Part shown: in pieces, positions 9,101 through 17,826 of the stretch
How the letters are laid out: each line of letters starts with the position of its first letter
Numbering within the stretch: position 1 is the first letter of the stretch
Origin: an uncultured Candidatus Actinomarina sp.
GTDB taxonomy: Bacteria > Actinomycetota > Acidimicrobiia > Actinomarinales > Actinomarinaceae
DNA length: 64,000 nucleotides
Assembly (NCBI GenBank): GCA_902533795.1
Contig: CACAND010000002.1
Span: 62,001-126,000 of the forward strand
Direction: 5' to 3'
Translations under genes and position numbers: made by a program
The notes under the pieces: generated by a model
The model's database searches: none
Told to the model about the DNA's origin: nothing
The model's input: only the letters and a program-made list of their open reading frames with translations

Positions 9101-11031
9101 TAGAGCTTAAACTTTGGAACTTTTATTACATTTTTAATTTGTTTAATTCCATCTTCTAGCTTGATATCTTTTTGATTATCTTGATCATGAATATTTAACG
9201 CCATTGTTCGCAAACTAACATCTTTTTCTCCAATGATTATTGATACTGGAACTTTTTCTTTAGTTGAATCGTGAATTTTTTCGCCTAAGCGTATTGATCT
9301 ATCATCAATTTCAAGTCGCACATTTTTCAATGATTTTAATATTTCTTTTACATAATTTGATACTTCACCGATTGTCAATATTTTTACTTGAACTGGGGCA
9401 AGCCAACCTGGAAAATGTCCAGCATAATTTTCAATTAATATTCCAGTAAATCTTTCTATAGAGCCCAATAATGCTCTATGAATCATGACTGGTCTAATTC
9501 GTTTGTTATTTGAATCTACATATTGCAAATCAAAGTTGTCTGGTTGTGAAAAATCTACTTGTATAGTTGATAATTGCCACCTTCTGCCTATTGCATCCTT
9601 TACATGAAGATCTATTTTTGGACCATAAAAAGCTCCCTCTCCGTGAGCAGTTACATAAGATATATTTTGATTGTCTAATGCTGAAGCCAAACTATTTGTT
9701 GCCTTTAACCAGTCGTCATCATTTCCAATAGATTTTTCCGGTCGAGTTGATAAATCAGCTTCAATTGAATCAAATCCAAACGCATTTAGTAGTTTTATTG
9801 AAAATGTTAAGAGATTTAGGATCTCTTCTTCAATTTGATCATTTGTACAAAATATATGTGCATCATCTTGTGTGAATCCTCTTGCTCTTAACAGTCCATG
9901 CAGGACTCCAGTCTTTTCATATCTATAAACAGAACCCAGTTCAAAAAACCGTAATGGTAATTCTTTGTATGACCGTATGTCACTTTTATAAATTAAAATA
10001 TGAAAAGGGCAATTCATTGGTTTTAAATAGTATTCATCATCTTTATTATCCTCATTTTTCAATGGTGGGTACATTCCTTCTTTGTAATAATCAAGATGAC
10101 CAGAAGTTTCCCAGAGGACTGAACGTCCAATGTGTGGAGTGTATGCATACTCATAACCATTATCTGCATGAGCTTTTTTTGAATAATCTTCAATATTTTG
10201 TCTTAGGATTGAACCTTTAGGTTTCCATAAAAATTGACCAGGCCCTAATTCATCAGTATTAACAAACAAATCTAATTCATTGCCTAGTTTTCTATGATCT
10301 CTTTTTTCAGCTTCTTTTTGACGTGCTAAATAATTATCTAATTCTTCTTTAGAAAACCATGCAGTTCCATAAATTCTTTGTAATTGAGGATTTGTTTCTA
10401 TCCCACGCCAATAAGCCCCAGCTAATTTAGTTAACTTAAAATGGTTTATTTGGCTTGTACTTGAAACATGAGGTCCTCTACAAAGATCTTCAAAGTTATC
10501 ATTCTTGTAAATTGATATATTATCCCCTTCGACACCCTCAGAGGGATCAGCAGTACTAATTAATTCCTGTTTAAATTGCTGCTTTAAGAACTTATTTTTT
10601 GCAACACTAATTGATATCTCTTCACGAATAAAAAGTTGATTCGCTTTATTAATTCTTCTCATTTCATTTTCAATTGATGAAAGATCACTTTCTTTAATAT
10701 TTTCTTTAAACAAAAAATCATAATAAAAGCCATCTTCTATGGGCGGTCCTACTGCGTATTCAGTACCAGGAAATAGATTTAGTACTGCTTGAGCAAGAAC
10801 ATGGGCAGTTGAATGTCTCAATGTATCTAATGCATATTGATCTTGTTTTGTATAAATTTTGCATTTGGAGTCTTCTTTAATGACATAAGATAAATCTTTT
10901 AATTCTCCATTAACGTCAATACAAACCGCACTTTTAGCCAAACTATTACTTATAGATTTAGCTAAACCTATTCCATCAATATCTGAATCAAATTCTTTAA
11001 CTGACTTATCTGGAAGAGTTATCTTTATCAT
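9100..11031 (-). CDS. thrS: Threonyl-tRNA synthetase
   Basis: Class II synthetase charging tRNA-Thr. The 643 residues hold the full order: an N-terminal TGS domain (about 1-60), an editing domain with RHSTAHVLAQ, the catalytic core with zinc-ligand motif MNCPFH and motif 2 FRYE-like ELGSVYRYEKTGVLHGL, motif 3 RPVMIHRALLGSIER, and a C-terminal anticodon-binding domain. Length is standard. The 76-base gap to the divergent gene at 11108 holds the promoter; no T-box leader is visible there. It heads the phospholipid and B6 run. Confidence 0.97.
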   Translation of the reverse strand: MIKITLPDKSVKEFDSDIDGIGLAKSISNSLAKSAVCIDVNGELKDLSYVIKEDSKCKIYTKQDQYALDTLRHSTAHVLAQAVLNLFPGTEYAVGPPIEDGFYYDFLFKENIKESDLSSIENEMRRINKANQLFIREEISISVAKNKFLKQQFKQELISTADPSEGVEGDNISIYKNDNFEDLCRGPHVSSTSQINHFKLTKLAGAYWRGIETNPQLQRIYGTAWFSKEELDNYLARQKEAEKRDHRKLGNELDLFVNTDELGPGQFLWKPKGSILRQNIEDYSKKAHADNGYEYAYTPHIGRSVLWETSGHLDYYKEGMYPPLKNEDNKDDEYYLKPMNCPFHILIYKSDIRSYKELPLRFFELGSVYRYEKTGVLHGLLRARGFTQDDAHIFCTNDQIEEEILNLLTFSIKLLNAFGFDSIEADLSTRPEKSIGNDDDWLKATNSLASALDNQNISYVTAHGEGAFYGPKIDLHVKDAIGRRWQLSTIQVDFSQPDNFDLQYVDSNNKRIRPVMIHRALLGSIERFTGILIENYAGHFPGWLAPVQVKILTIGEVSNYVKEILKSLKNVRLEIDDRSIRLGEKIHDSTKEKVPVSIIIGEKDVSLRTMALNIHDQDNQKDIKLEDGIKQIKNVIKVPKFKL

Positions 11032-11107
11032 TATATTTGTATATTAATTACGAATATATTCTACCTAAGAAACTATAAATTTTATTAACATCTGTTTTAA
11101 TAAATAT

Positions 11108-11674
11108 ATGAAGAAAAATACAGAAATTAAATTTGAAAAAAATCAAATAACTGTTTTATTCAACAATGTTATTAAAGATCAAATTGTAACACTTGAATTT
11201 AAACCTTTAAATAAATATCAATTAATGTGTAGCAATATATCAATAAGTAATAAATCTAAATCACTTCATATAAACTCAACTGATTTAAGAAAAATTAATA
11301 TTCATAATCTTGTAAAGACAAGCTTAAAACTTATAGACAAAAATATATCTCTTGACCAAAAAAAATATGATAAATTTGAATCGATCTACAGTCCATCTTT
11401 TAAAATTAAAGATTTAACAAAATTAATAAATAAAAAGCTTTATTCGAATCGTGATGAGTTGCTATCAATCTATTCACTTCTGTATATCAAAATGCAGAGA
11501 GATTTTGGAGAAAATATATCTAAAAAATTATCAGATGAAACTAAATACAAAGAATCATATATAAAAAACTTAACTAAAGAATGTTTCAATCAAGCTTATA
11601 TGAAAAACTCAAATAAAGGTCTAGCTGGTGGAATTTTAACAAATAAGGCTTTAAAAGTACTTAACCGCTTGTAA
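11108..11674 (+). CDS. Unknown lysine-rich protein with a possible C-terminal helix-turn-helix
   Basis: A 188-residue, lysine- and asparagine-rich soluble protein. The first 110 residues look beta-rich and match nothing I know. The C-terminal third (about 120-188), with LLYIKMQRDFGENISKKL, SYIKNLTKECFNQAYM and a final AGGILTNKALKVL, resembles the helix-turn-helix end of many actinobacterial hypothetical proteins, where a GGxLTxKA motif is common. No signal peptide or membrane segment. It is transcribed divergently from thrS and converges on the cyclophilin gene with a 14-base overlap. DNA binding is only suggested. Confidence 0.6.
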   Translation: MKKNTEIKFEKNQITVLFNNVIKDQIVTLEFKPLNKYQLMCSNISISNKSKSLHINSTDLRKINIHNLVKTSLKLIDKNISLDQKKYDKFESIYSPSFKIKDLTKLINKKLYSNRDELLSIYSLLYIKMQRDFGENISKKLSDETKYKESYIKNLTKECFNQAYMKNSNKGLAGGILTNKALKVLNRL

Positions 11675-12284
11675 TTTTAATATTTAAAATCACTACATCC
11701 TCATTTGGTTTATCGTTTTCACCAGTTTGAACGTTACCTATGGCATCAACCACATCGAGGCCACTTAACACCTTACCAAAGATTGTGTATTGATATGGTA
11801 AAGGATAATCCTCATGCATTATAAAAAACTGACTTCCATTTGTATTGGGACCTCTATTGGCCATTGCTACAATACCTTTTTCGTAGTTCATAGGATTATC
11901 AAGCTCATCTTCAAAGTCATAGCCAGGATACTTACCCATATCACCGTGACCAGTTCCGCTTGGATCACCTCCTTGAATCATAAAACCTTTTATTACTCGA
12001 TGGAAAATTACATCGTTGTAATAACCATCGTTTGATAGATTAACAAAATTATTTACTGTAATAGGCGATATATCAGTAAAAAGTTCAATAACTATATTTC
12101 CTAAAGATGTTTCAAGTTCAGCTGTATATGTAGAATTTACATCAATCGACATCGATGGTGTTGATGTATAAGTTTTATCATAAGTCATTTCTGTTACCTC
12201 CGTAGTTTGTACGATTTCATCTTCAACGGCTTCTCCACCGCAAAAACTTAATAATAACATAGAAAATATTATTAGCTTTTTCAT
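11661..12284 (-). CDS. Cyclophilin-type peptidyl-prolyl isomerase, predicted lipoprotein
   Basis: Catalyses cis-trans isomerisation of proline bonds outside the membrane. It has a signal sequence of about 14 residues ending at C15 (LSFC-GGE), an acidic, Thr-rich linker to about residue 55, then a cyclophilin domain with VIFHRVIKGFMIQGGDP, GIVAMANRGPNTNGSQFFI and YTIFGKV, which contain the expected active-site Arg, Gln and Phe. The residue before the lipidation cysteine is Phe, not the usual Ala/Gly/Ser. It overlaps the thioesterase gene by 4 bases (ATGA). Confidence 0.93.
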   Translation of the reverse strand: MKKLIIFSMLLLSFCGGEAVEDEIVQTTEVTEMTYDKTYTSTPSMSIDVNSTYTAELETSLGNIVIELFTDISPITVNNFVNLSNDGYYNDVIFHRVIKGFMIQGGDPSGTGHGDMGKYPGYDFEDELDNPMNYEKGIVAMANRGPNTNGSQFFIMHEDYPLPYQYTIFGKVLSGLDVVDAIGNVQTGENDKPNEDVVILNIKITSG

Positions 12285-12673
12285 GATCTATCAATATTAG
12301 TTAATCTTACAGTGGATCGAGCGCATTCAACTTCGTTATTATAAAGTTTAGCTTCCCAAATTTGTGAACGTTTACCTAATTTTATAGGTGTTGCTTCGCA
12401 AATAATTACACCTTCAGTTACTCCTTTAATAAAATCTGTATTGTTATTTACACCAACCCATGTGCCTTCCTGAGTAAAATATGCGGCATAAGATATTGCA
12501 GCTTCTGCCATAGTGTCAATAACTCCCCCGTGAACCATTCCCATTGGTTGTTTATGAAAATCTTTTACTTCGAGTGAACTTTTAACATAATTCTTTTTAA
12601 TCTCGATTATTTCATGTCCTATGAATGGATCAAAGGTACCATCCAAGAAATTATTACTATCCATATTTTGCAA
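12281..12673 (-). CDS. PaaI/hotdog-fold thioesterase
   Basis: A 130-residue hotdog-fold protein. The motif GMVHGGVIDTMAEAAISYA near residues 45-65 is the PaaI-type signature (HGG..., helix with Glu/Asp). It probably hydrolyses acyl- or aryl-CoA esters, but the substrate cannot be told. The downstream ATGA junction with the cyclophilin gene and the 17-base overlap with the upstream membrane protein indicate one transcript. The family call is good; the biological role is open. Confidence 0.88.
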   Translation of the reverse strand: MQNMDSNNFLDGTFDPFIGHEIIEIKKNYVKSSLEVKDFHKQPMGMVHGGVIDTMAEAAISYAAYFTQEGTWVGVNNNTDFIKGVTEGVIICEATPIKLGKRSQIWEAKLYNNEVECARSTVRLTNIDRS

Positions 12674-13232
12674 AAACCTTTTCTAATCTTTTTTCACCAG
12701 TGCCAGATAAAAACCACCAGAAACCTACAGACAGTGTAACTAGAGTTATTAAAAGAATAAAATAAATAAAATTAGTATTCATACCATTATTAAACATCTT
12801 CATAATTGACCATGCGTAAGTTGATACACCATAAAAGGTTATAAATAAAGTTACAAAACTGAACCATGTAAAACCTTTATTTAGTACAGCTACTACAATT
12901 TTCTTCTGATTAATAGGGAAAAAATACTCATTTTCTAACTCGTGAGCAATTAAAATCTCTTCGTTATATTCGTTGTTTATTCTTTTTTCAATAAATTCCG
13001 TGTATTGGCGAGAAAAAATTAAAAAGTAAGCATGAAAACTCAAGATTACTGATCCAAATAATGAAATTAAAGGAATCAAATAAAGCGCGTTTGAATTACC
13101 AAGCGATAAAAAGATAAAAACAGTATTTAGGATAAACAGAACTCTTACATCAATTAAAAATTGATCATGATAATACCTATTCATAGATCGCATACGAGAC
13201 AATTGCTCTTTATAAATTGTAATTTTTTCCAT
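12657..13232 (-). CDS. Unknown four-helix membrane protein
   Basis: Not recognised. The 191 residues contain four hydrophobic segments (about 28-45, 48-70, 115-135 and 153-175). The cytosolic loop between the second and third is acidic and charged (YTEFIEKRINNEYNEE). The N-terminus carries basic residues (SRMRSMNRYYHDQF). It overlaps the thioesterase gene by 17 bases and is divergent, 21 bases apart, from the gene at 13254. Layout resembles small uncharacterised integral membrane families; no catalytic motif is visible. Confidence 0.65.
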   Translation of the reverse strand: MEKITIYKEQLSRMRSMNRYYHDQFLIDVRVLFILNTVFIFLSLGNSNALYLIPLISLFGSVILSFHAYFLIFSRQYTEFIEKRINNEYNEEILIAHELENEYFFPINQKKIVVAVLNKGFTWFSFVTLFITFYGVSTYAWSIMKMFNNGMNTNFIYFILLITLVTLSVGFWWFLSGTGEKRLEKVFAKYG

Positions 13233-13253
13233 TTGTTAAAGTTTATATAGGTT

Positions 13254-13622
13254 ATGTTTAATATAAAATTTCCAATTCGCTTAATTATTTTGTTGATTCT
13301 TACGGTTATAGTAAATATTTTTTCAACTGTAACAATAGAATATAATGCTATTTCATTTCAGGAATATAGAAATATTGAGATAGTATGTGGTGATTTATAT
13401 AGTGTTATAACAAATAGTGATATAAATCAAGTTCCTACTGAATTACGAGTTAACTGGAGACCATGTCGTGAAAAAGCATTTACTGTACTTATTACATCAT
13501 CATTTACACTAACTTTTTTAATTAGTTTATTAATATATTTAGTAATTCTTTATAAAAATAGACCAAAAAGAGAAGATATTAATGATTTACTTGGAATACT
13601 GAAAAGGATGAATAAAAAATGA
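13254..13622 (+). CDS. Small membrane protein with an extracytoplasmic cysteine-containing loop
   Basis: A 122-residue protein with a hydrophobic segment at about residues 8-28, a 55-residue outer loop containing two cysteines (VCGD and PCRE), a second membrane segment at about 80-100, and a basic tail (NRPKREDIND...KRMNKK). The two loop cysteines could form a disulfide. No family recognised. Its stop overlaps the start of the LLM oxidoreductase gene by 4 bases (ATGA), so the two are probably co-translated, though no functional link is evident. Confidence 0.68.
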   Translation: MFNIKFPIRLIILLILTVIVNIFSTVTIEYNAISFQEYRNIEIVCGDLYSVITNSDINQVPTELRVNWRPCREKAFTVLITSSFTLTFLISLLIYLVILYKNRPKREDINDLLGILKRMNKK

Positions 13623-14560
13623 AGATTGGAGCTATGGTACCTCAAGGTTGGAGGATGGGTTTAAACGGTATTCCTCCAGAAAAACAATGGGATACAATTT
13701 TAAAAGCATCTAAGGATATTGAAGACTTAAATTATGAGTCAGTGTGGGTTTATGATCATTTTCATACAGTCCCATCTCCTACACAAGATCCAACATTTGA
13801 ATGCTGGTCTTTAATGGCTGCATTATCACAAGTTACTGAAAAAGTAAGGATTGGACAAATGTGTACATGTAACTCTTACCGAAATCCAGCCTATTTAACA
13901 AAAGTTGCATCAAGTATTGATGCCATGTCAGGCGGAAGATTGGAATTTGCAATAGGAGCTGGTTGGTACGATCAGGAATACAAAGCTTATGGGTACGAAT
14001 ATCCTAGTGCTGGTGTTAGATTAAAAATGCTTGAAGAAGCTTTACAAATTTACATTGCTATGACCACAGAAGATAAAGCAAGTTTTGAAGGTGAATACTA
14101 TTCAATTAAAAATGCAATCAATCAGCCAAAACCACTTCAAAAACCATATCCACCATTGTGGGTATGTGGGGGTGGCGAAAAAGTAACTCTTAAATTGCTT
14201 GCCAAATATGGAAACTACGGAAACTGGGATGTGGATGTTAAAGGTTTTGTTCATAAATCTGAGATTCTTAAAGGTCATTGCGAACAACAAAACAGGGAAT
14301 ATTCAGAAATTAAAAAAACTCTTCATACCAATGTAATTATTGGAGAAAATCAAAAAGATTTAGATGATAAAATAAATAGAATCACAGACGTAACAGGAAT
14401 CCCTAAAGAAATGTACATTGATAAACCACTAGTAGGAACAGTTGATAAAGTTTTTAGTACAATGGATGAATTTAAATCAGTAGAATGTGAATATATTATT
14501 GCGTATGTCCCTGATATAGTTTGGGGTAATTCTTTAGAAATTTTATCACAAAAGATATAA
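13619..14560 (+). CDS. LLM-class flavin-dependent oxidoreductase, probably F420-dependent
   Basis: A 313-residue luciferase-like TIM barrel. Family features include ESVWVYDHFHTVP near residue 45, the ASSIDAMSGGRLEFAIGAGWY block near residue 100 and PPLWVCGGGEKVTLKLLAKYGNYGNW around residues 180-205. Such actinobacterial proteins usually use coenzyme F420 to oxidise or reduce small organic molecules. Cofactor is inferred from the subfamily look, not from direct evidence, and the substrate is unknown. A DDN-family protein at 58291 also hints that F420 is present. Confidence 0.88.
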   Translation: MKIGAMVPQGWRMGLNGIPPEKQWDTILKASKDIEDLNYESVWVYDHFHTVPSPTQDPTFECWSLMAALSQVTEKVRIGQMCTCNSYRNPAYLTKVASSIDAMSGGRLEFAIGAGWYDQEYKAYGYEYPSAGVRLKMLEEALQIYIAMTTEDKASFEGEYYSIKNAINQPKPLQKPYPPLWVCGGGEKVTLKLLAKYGNYGNWDVDVKGFVHKSEILKGHCEQQNREYSEIKKTLHTNVIIGENQKDLDDKINRITDVTGIPKEMYIDKPLVGTVDKVFSTMDEFKSVECEYIIAYVPDIVWGNSLEILSQKI

Positions 14561-14561
14561 A

Positions 14562-14591
14562 AAAACGGAAGCCCCCAAAAAGGAGGCTTCC
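14562..14591 (-). terminator. Rho-independent terminator for the DUF3048 gene
   Basis: The arms GGAAGCC (14567-14573) and GGCTTCC (14585-14591) form a 7-bp stem around a CCCAAAAAGGA loop that can pair further. Read on the minus strand the hairpin is followed by CGTTTTTT, the mark of an intrinsic terminator. It lies about 75 bases after the stop of the minus-strand gene at 14667 and directly after the stop of the convergent plus-strand gene. On the plus strand no T-run follows, so it works best for the minus strand. Confidence 0.75.
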
Positions 14592-14600
14592 CAACAGGGC

Positions 14601-14626
14601 TGCGTATCACACTTAATTGAAACGCA
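14601..14626 (-). other. Conserved-looking RNA hairpin upstream of the terminator
   Basis: TGCGTATCA (14601-14609) and TGAAACGCA (14618-14626) form a 9-bp stem with one mismatch around an eight-base loop. It lies between the DUF3048 gene and the terminator at 14562-14591, in a patch richer in G+C than typical intergenic DNA here. On the minus strand it could be part of a structured 3' untranslated region or a small RNA ending at that terminator. No known RNA family recognised. Confidence 0.4.
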
Positions 14627-14666
14627 CTCTTAGAATACCATGAACATTTCTTAAAAGTAAAGTTAT

Positions 14667-16649
14667 TTACCCAAAAGAAGGATTTTTGGTGTTGGGAACA
14701 AGTGAAATCCAAACTTTTCCCTTAGGAACATACAATATGTTGTTATTGCTATCAACTATATGAAATGGATCTAAATTAGAACCTCGTCTCCATTTCGCAT
14801 CAAGTAATTTTCCACCATGTAATATAATCGCACGGCCTTCACCAACTGTTTTTACCGAAGGCAATTGAAGGGGATGTATATATGGTTCGCAAAATAATGC
14901 AATCACAGTATCTGTTGAAATTTGGCCAGTATTACCATTCTGATCAGCCCAATAATGAACGTTATCTGTTTTTTGATTTTTGTAAGCGTCATAATAAGTT
15001 CTTCTGTATTCAGATCCATTCCAAGTCCACGTGGTCGATGTGTATCCAGAGAAAGTCAAAGTTAAGTAATTGTTGCTGCTCCAGTTAGATAAAGAAGGAT
15101 CGCCCCAAGGAAATAATGGTTGAGGATTGTTTAACTTCTTATAACCACGACCAACAGCAGTTGATTTTAATTTTGAAGTATCAGCATATAAATTATGTGG
15201 TGCTCTTCTTGAAGAAATTCTAAAATAGTCAGGTCTTCTATCAGTTATAACAGGTACTCCCATATCAACTATTTCAGGTATTAAGCCACCGGTAGCACCA
15301 CTAGCAACTAAAACGCCGCCTAATGGTCTGAGAACTGTAGGATCAGTTGGTCTAGCCGAACGGATAGGCCCATGATAAACAGTGTCGCTTTGATAGAAAA
15401 TGTTTATAAATCTTGTCATGCCGCCCTCTACTAAAACTTCGACAACAGCATCTGCGTCTTGAGGGCCTGACTGAGGTCGCGCATTTACATTGTTATCGTT
15501 TTTTACACCTATAACAATTGAATTATTTGATCCTGAAGTCATAGGTAGGCCATTTACGGGAGAATTTATACCTACCGTATAATTTTGCGTTGGTACGGGA
15601 CCAAGTGATACGTATGTTTTTTCCTCAGTTAAAGACCAATTTTGATTTAAGTATGCATCTAATTCTGCTTGAGAATTTACTTGTGCTACTTGACCATATC
15701 TAAAAACAAAAACTGGATAAAAACAAGGATCAGGAACCCAGATTTGTGAATCGTTTACATAACCTTTAATACATGAGGAATTGGGATTATAGTTTCTTAA
15801 ATCGACAGTTAACACACCATTGCTACCTGTTGAAGTAGAAGTATTAGGTTCAGTAATTGTAATTTCTATATATGAATCTTCACCTTTTGCCAATGCTTCC
15901 TTTGTTTTTGGGCCTAAAATACCATCAACTACTAACCCTGCTAATTTTTGGAACTCTTTTAATGCTTTTTTAGTTTGACTACCATTTATACCGTCAATAT
16001 CTCCACCATAAAGGTCTAAATCGAATAATAATTCTTGTGCAGTTTCTATTTCTTTTGAGTATTTATTTTCATTAATAACATCAACTTGTGCGCCGCCTAT
16101 ATTTAAGTATGAATCTTCACCTTTTGCCAATGCTTCCTTTGTTTTTGGGCCTAAAATACCATCAACTACTAACCCTGCTAATTTTTGGAACTCTTTTAGT
16201 GCTCTTTTAGTTAAATCACTATTAATACCATCAATTTCAGAAGTGTACAAACCTAACTTATAAAGTTGTGACTGTGCATCTTCAACATTATTTATAATTA
16301 TTGGAATAGTAGTGGTAGTAATTGGAATTGTTGTAGGACTGGTAGTTGTAGTGCTCATTGTAGAAGTAGTTGTATTTGAAATAATTTCATATTCAGTGAT
16401 ATTATTGTTTTCTTGAATAGTTATTAGGTTATTGTCACTGTTTACGTATTGGTTAACAGCAATTAAAGATACGATTACAAAAAAAGTGCCAATATATTTT
16501 AAAATATTAAATTTACTATTATCACCACTAACAACTAATTGACTACTATTCTTTGAACTTGTTGTTTTGGATCTATCACTTATAGATTTTTGAGAAGAAG
16601 TTTTTTTGTCTCTCTTACTATATAAATTTTTATGTAAACTTTTGTGCAT
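14667..16649 (-). CDS. Membrane-anchored DUF3048 protein with two peptidoglycan-binding repeats
   Basis: A 660-residue envelope protein. A basic, Ser/Lys-rich cytosolic N-terminus is followed by one membrane helix (about 50-68), a Thr-rich linker, two PG_binding_1-type repeats (about 115-175 and 197-255; each with KRALKEFQKLAGL or KKALKEFQKLAGL and DGILGPKTKEALAKGEDSY), and a C-terminal DUF3048 region (about 370-655) with NARPQSGPQDADAVVEVLVE, GPIRSARPTDP and RRAPHNLYAD. DUF3048 proteins, such as Bacillus YerB, are extracytoplasmic with unknown activity. The repeats suggest cell-wall attachment. The second DUF3048 gene lies just upstream. The two repeats share a 91-base identical block. Confidence 0.88.
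   Translation of the reverse strand: MHKSLHKNLYSKRDKKTSSQKSISDRSKTTSSKNSSQLVVSGDNSKFNILKYIGTFFVIVSLIAVNQYVNSDNNLITIQENNNITEYEIISNTTTSTMSTTTTSPTTIPITTTTIPIIINNVEDAQSQLYKLGLYTSEIDGINSDLTKRALKEFQKLAGLVVDGILGPKTKEALAKGEDSYLNIGGAQVDVINENKYSKEIETAQELLFDLDLYGGDIDGINGSQTKKALKEFQKLAGLVVDGILGPKTKEALAKGEDSYIEITITEPNTSTSTGSNGVLTVDLRNYNPNSSCIKGYVNDSQIWVPDPCFYPVFVFRYGQVAQVNSQAELDAYLNQNWSLTEEKTYVSLGPVPTQNYTVGINSPVNGLPMTSGSNNSIVIGVKNDNNVNARPQSGPQDADAVVEVLVEGGMTRFINIFYQSDTVYHGPIRSARPTDPTVLRPLGGVLVASGATGGLIPEIVDMGVPVITDRRPDYFRISSRRAPHNLYADTSKLKSTAVGRGYKKLNNPQPLFPWGDPSLSNWSSNNYLTLTFSGYTSTTWTWNGSEYRRTYYDAYKNQKTDNVHYWADQNGNTGQISTDTVIALFCEPYIHPLQLPSVKTVGEGRAIILHGGKLLDAKWRRGSNLDPFHIVDSNNNILYVPKGKVWISLVPNTKNPSFG
15871..15961 (-). 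repeat. Copy 1 of a 91-bp identical repeat inside the DUF3048 gene
   Basis: This block matches 16108-16198 base for base. It encodes the second half of the second peptidoglycan-binding repeat (FQKLAGL through AKGEDSY). Flanking parts of the two repeats have diverged, so identity confined to 91 bases points to a recent duplication or gene conversion. Confidence 0.9.
16108..16198 (-). repeat. Copy 2 of the 91-bp identical repeat inside the DUF3048 gene
   Basis: Partner of 15871-15961, lying in the first peptidoglycan-binding repeat. The spacing start-to-start is 237 bases, that is 79 codons, so the repeat keeps the reading frame and equals one domain unit plus linker. Confidence 0.9.
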
Positions 16650-16703
16650 AAATAACCCTGTAAATTTATATTAATAAAAATATTTTAAATTAATTGTTAT
16701 AAA

Positions 16704-17822
16704 TTAATTTTCAGACCATAGAACTTCACCATTTAGTGGCAAAATATGAATCCATTGTTTACTTGGAGGAACTTGAATTATGTCTTGATTGTTGTCTATG
16801 AATTCGAAAGGTTCTGATATTCCATTTCTTCTCCAGGTACCTTCTATATATTTTCCATTATGAAAAATTTTAACTGGCCCAACTCCTACCGTTAGGACAC
16901 TTGGCAATGTAGTAATTTCATCATTATAAAGAGGACCTTGAATCACAACAACTGTTGGTGTTTGCAATATGCCAGAATAGCCTTCTCTTGTAATGAAATT
17001 ATGCGCAACAGCTTCTATATCAGGAGAATAACCATCAATTATAAATCTACTATATTGTTCGTTATCAACTTTCCAAATAACAGTAGTAAAATCACTATAT
17101 TTTACAGTGACTCTATTTGCACCAGAATTCCAGTTTGATTGGTCAAAACCAAAATCATATAGTGGATTTAAATCTTGATTGAATAGGTAACCTTGCTCAT
17201 CTATGTATTCTCTTACTAGCTCTGTGTCAGCATACAAATTATGGGGTGCTTTTCTAGTTGCTATTCGGAACATAGTAGGTGAAGATACTTCTTCCAACAC
17301 AGGTACTCCTAGTTCTCTTATGGCAGGGATTAATCCTTCTGTTGCACCAGATACAACAAGAATTCCTCCAAATGGTCTAACTAGGTTTGGATCAGTTGGT
17401 CGTGCAGATCGGATTGGGCCGACATAAGTACTTGTTTTATCCAAATAAAAAGCTAAAAACCTTGTCATACCACCTTCAACTAAAATTTCCATGACACTAT
17501 CAGCCTCATTTAAACCAGATTGTGGTCTTGCATTTAAATTGTTATCAACTTTAAATGCAATGACTCGCCTAGGTCTTTTTAACCATATTTCAGGTGCTAA
17601 CTCAAGTCCTGTGAAAGGTGACATTTTATCTTTATCGTATGTATAGCTCTCATCAATTAAAGATGTTTCGTCGTCATTAGTTGTAGTTGTAGTAGATTCA
17701 TCATCTATTACACTTTCATTAATTTCTAGAGTTGTAGTCGTTTCAACAACGTCAACTGATTCATTAGAAGATGAACACATAACTAGTAAAATAACTAATA
17801 AAAGAAAACCGAATTTTTTCAT
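16704..17822 (-). CDS. DUF3048 lipoprotein (YerB-like)
   Basis: A 372-residue predicted lipoprotein: signal MKKFGFLLLVILLVMC with C16, a Thr/acidic linker (ETTTTLE, ESTTTTTNDDE), then a single DUF3048 region from about residue 75 with NARPQSGLNEADSVMEILVE, GPIRSARPTDPN, RKAPHNLYAD and a C-terminal beta domain. It is a close paralogue of the downstream membrane-anchored protein but lacks the peptidoglycan-binding repeats. Function unknown; surface exposure and wall-related work are inferred. The residue before C16 is Met, unusual for lipoproteins. It follows the ALDH gene by four bases. Confidence 0.88.
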   Translation of the reverse strand: MKKFGFLLLVILLVMCSSSNESVDVVETTTTLEINESVIDDESTTTTTNDDETSLIDESYTYDKDKMSPFTGLELAPEIWLKRPRRVIAFKVDNNLNARPQSGLNEADSVMEILVEGGMTRFLAFYLDKTSTYVGPIRSARPTDPNLVRPFGGILVVSGATEGLIPAIRELGVPVLEEVSSPTMFRIATRKAPHNLYADTELVREYIDEQGYLFNQDLNPLYDFGFDQSNWNSGANRVTVKYSDFTTVIWKVDNEQYSRFIIDGYSPDIEAVAHNFITREGYSGILQTPTVVVIQGPLYNDEITTLPSVLTVGVGPVKIFHNGKYIEGTWRRNGISEPFEFIDNNQDIIQVPPSKQWIHILPLNGEVLWSEN

Positions 17823-17826
17823 AACA

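Noticed and set aside
11032-11107. A T-box leader upstream of thrS
   Set aside because: The gap is 76 AT-rich bases without a T-box sequence or terminator stem.
15871-16198. Insertion sequence or mobile element based on the exact repeat
   Set aside because: The repeat lies within one domain-coding frame, has no terminal inverted repeats and no transposase.
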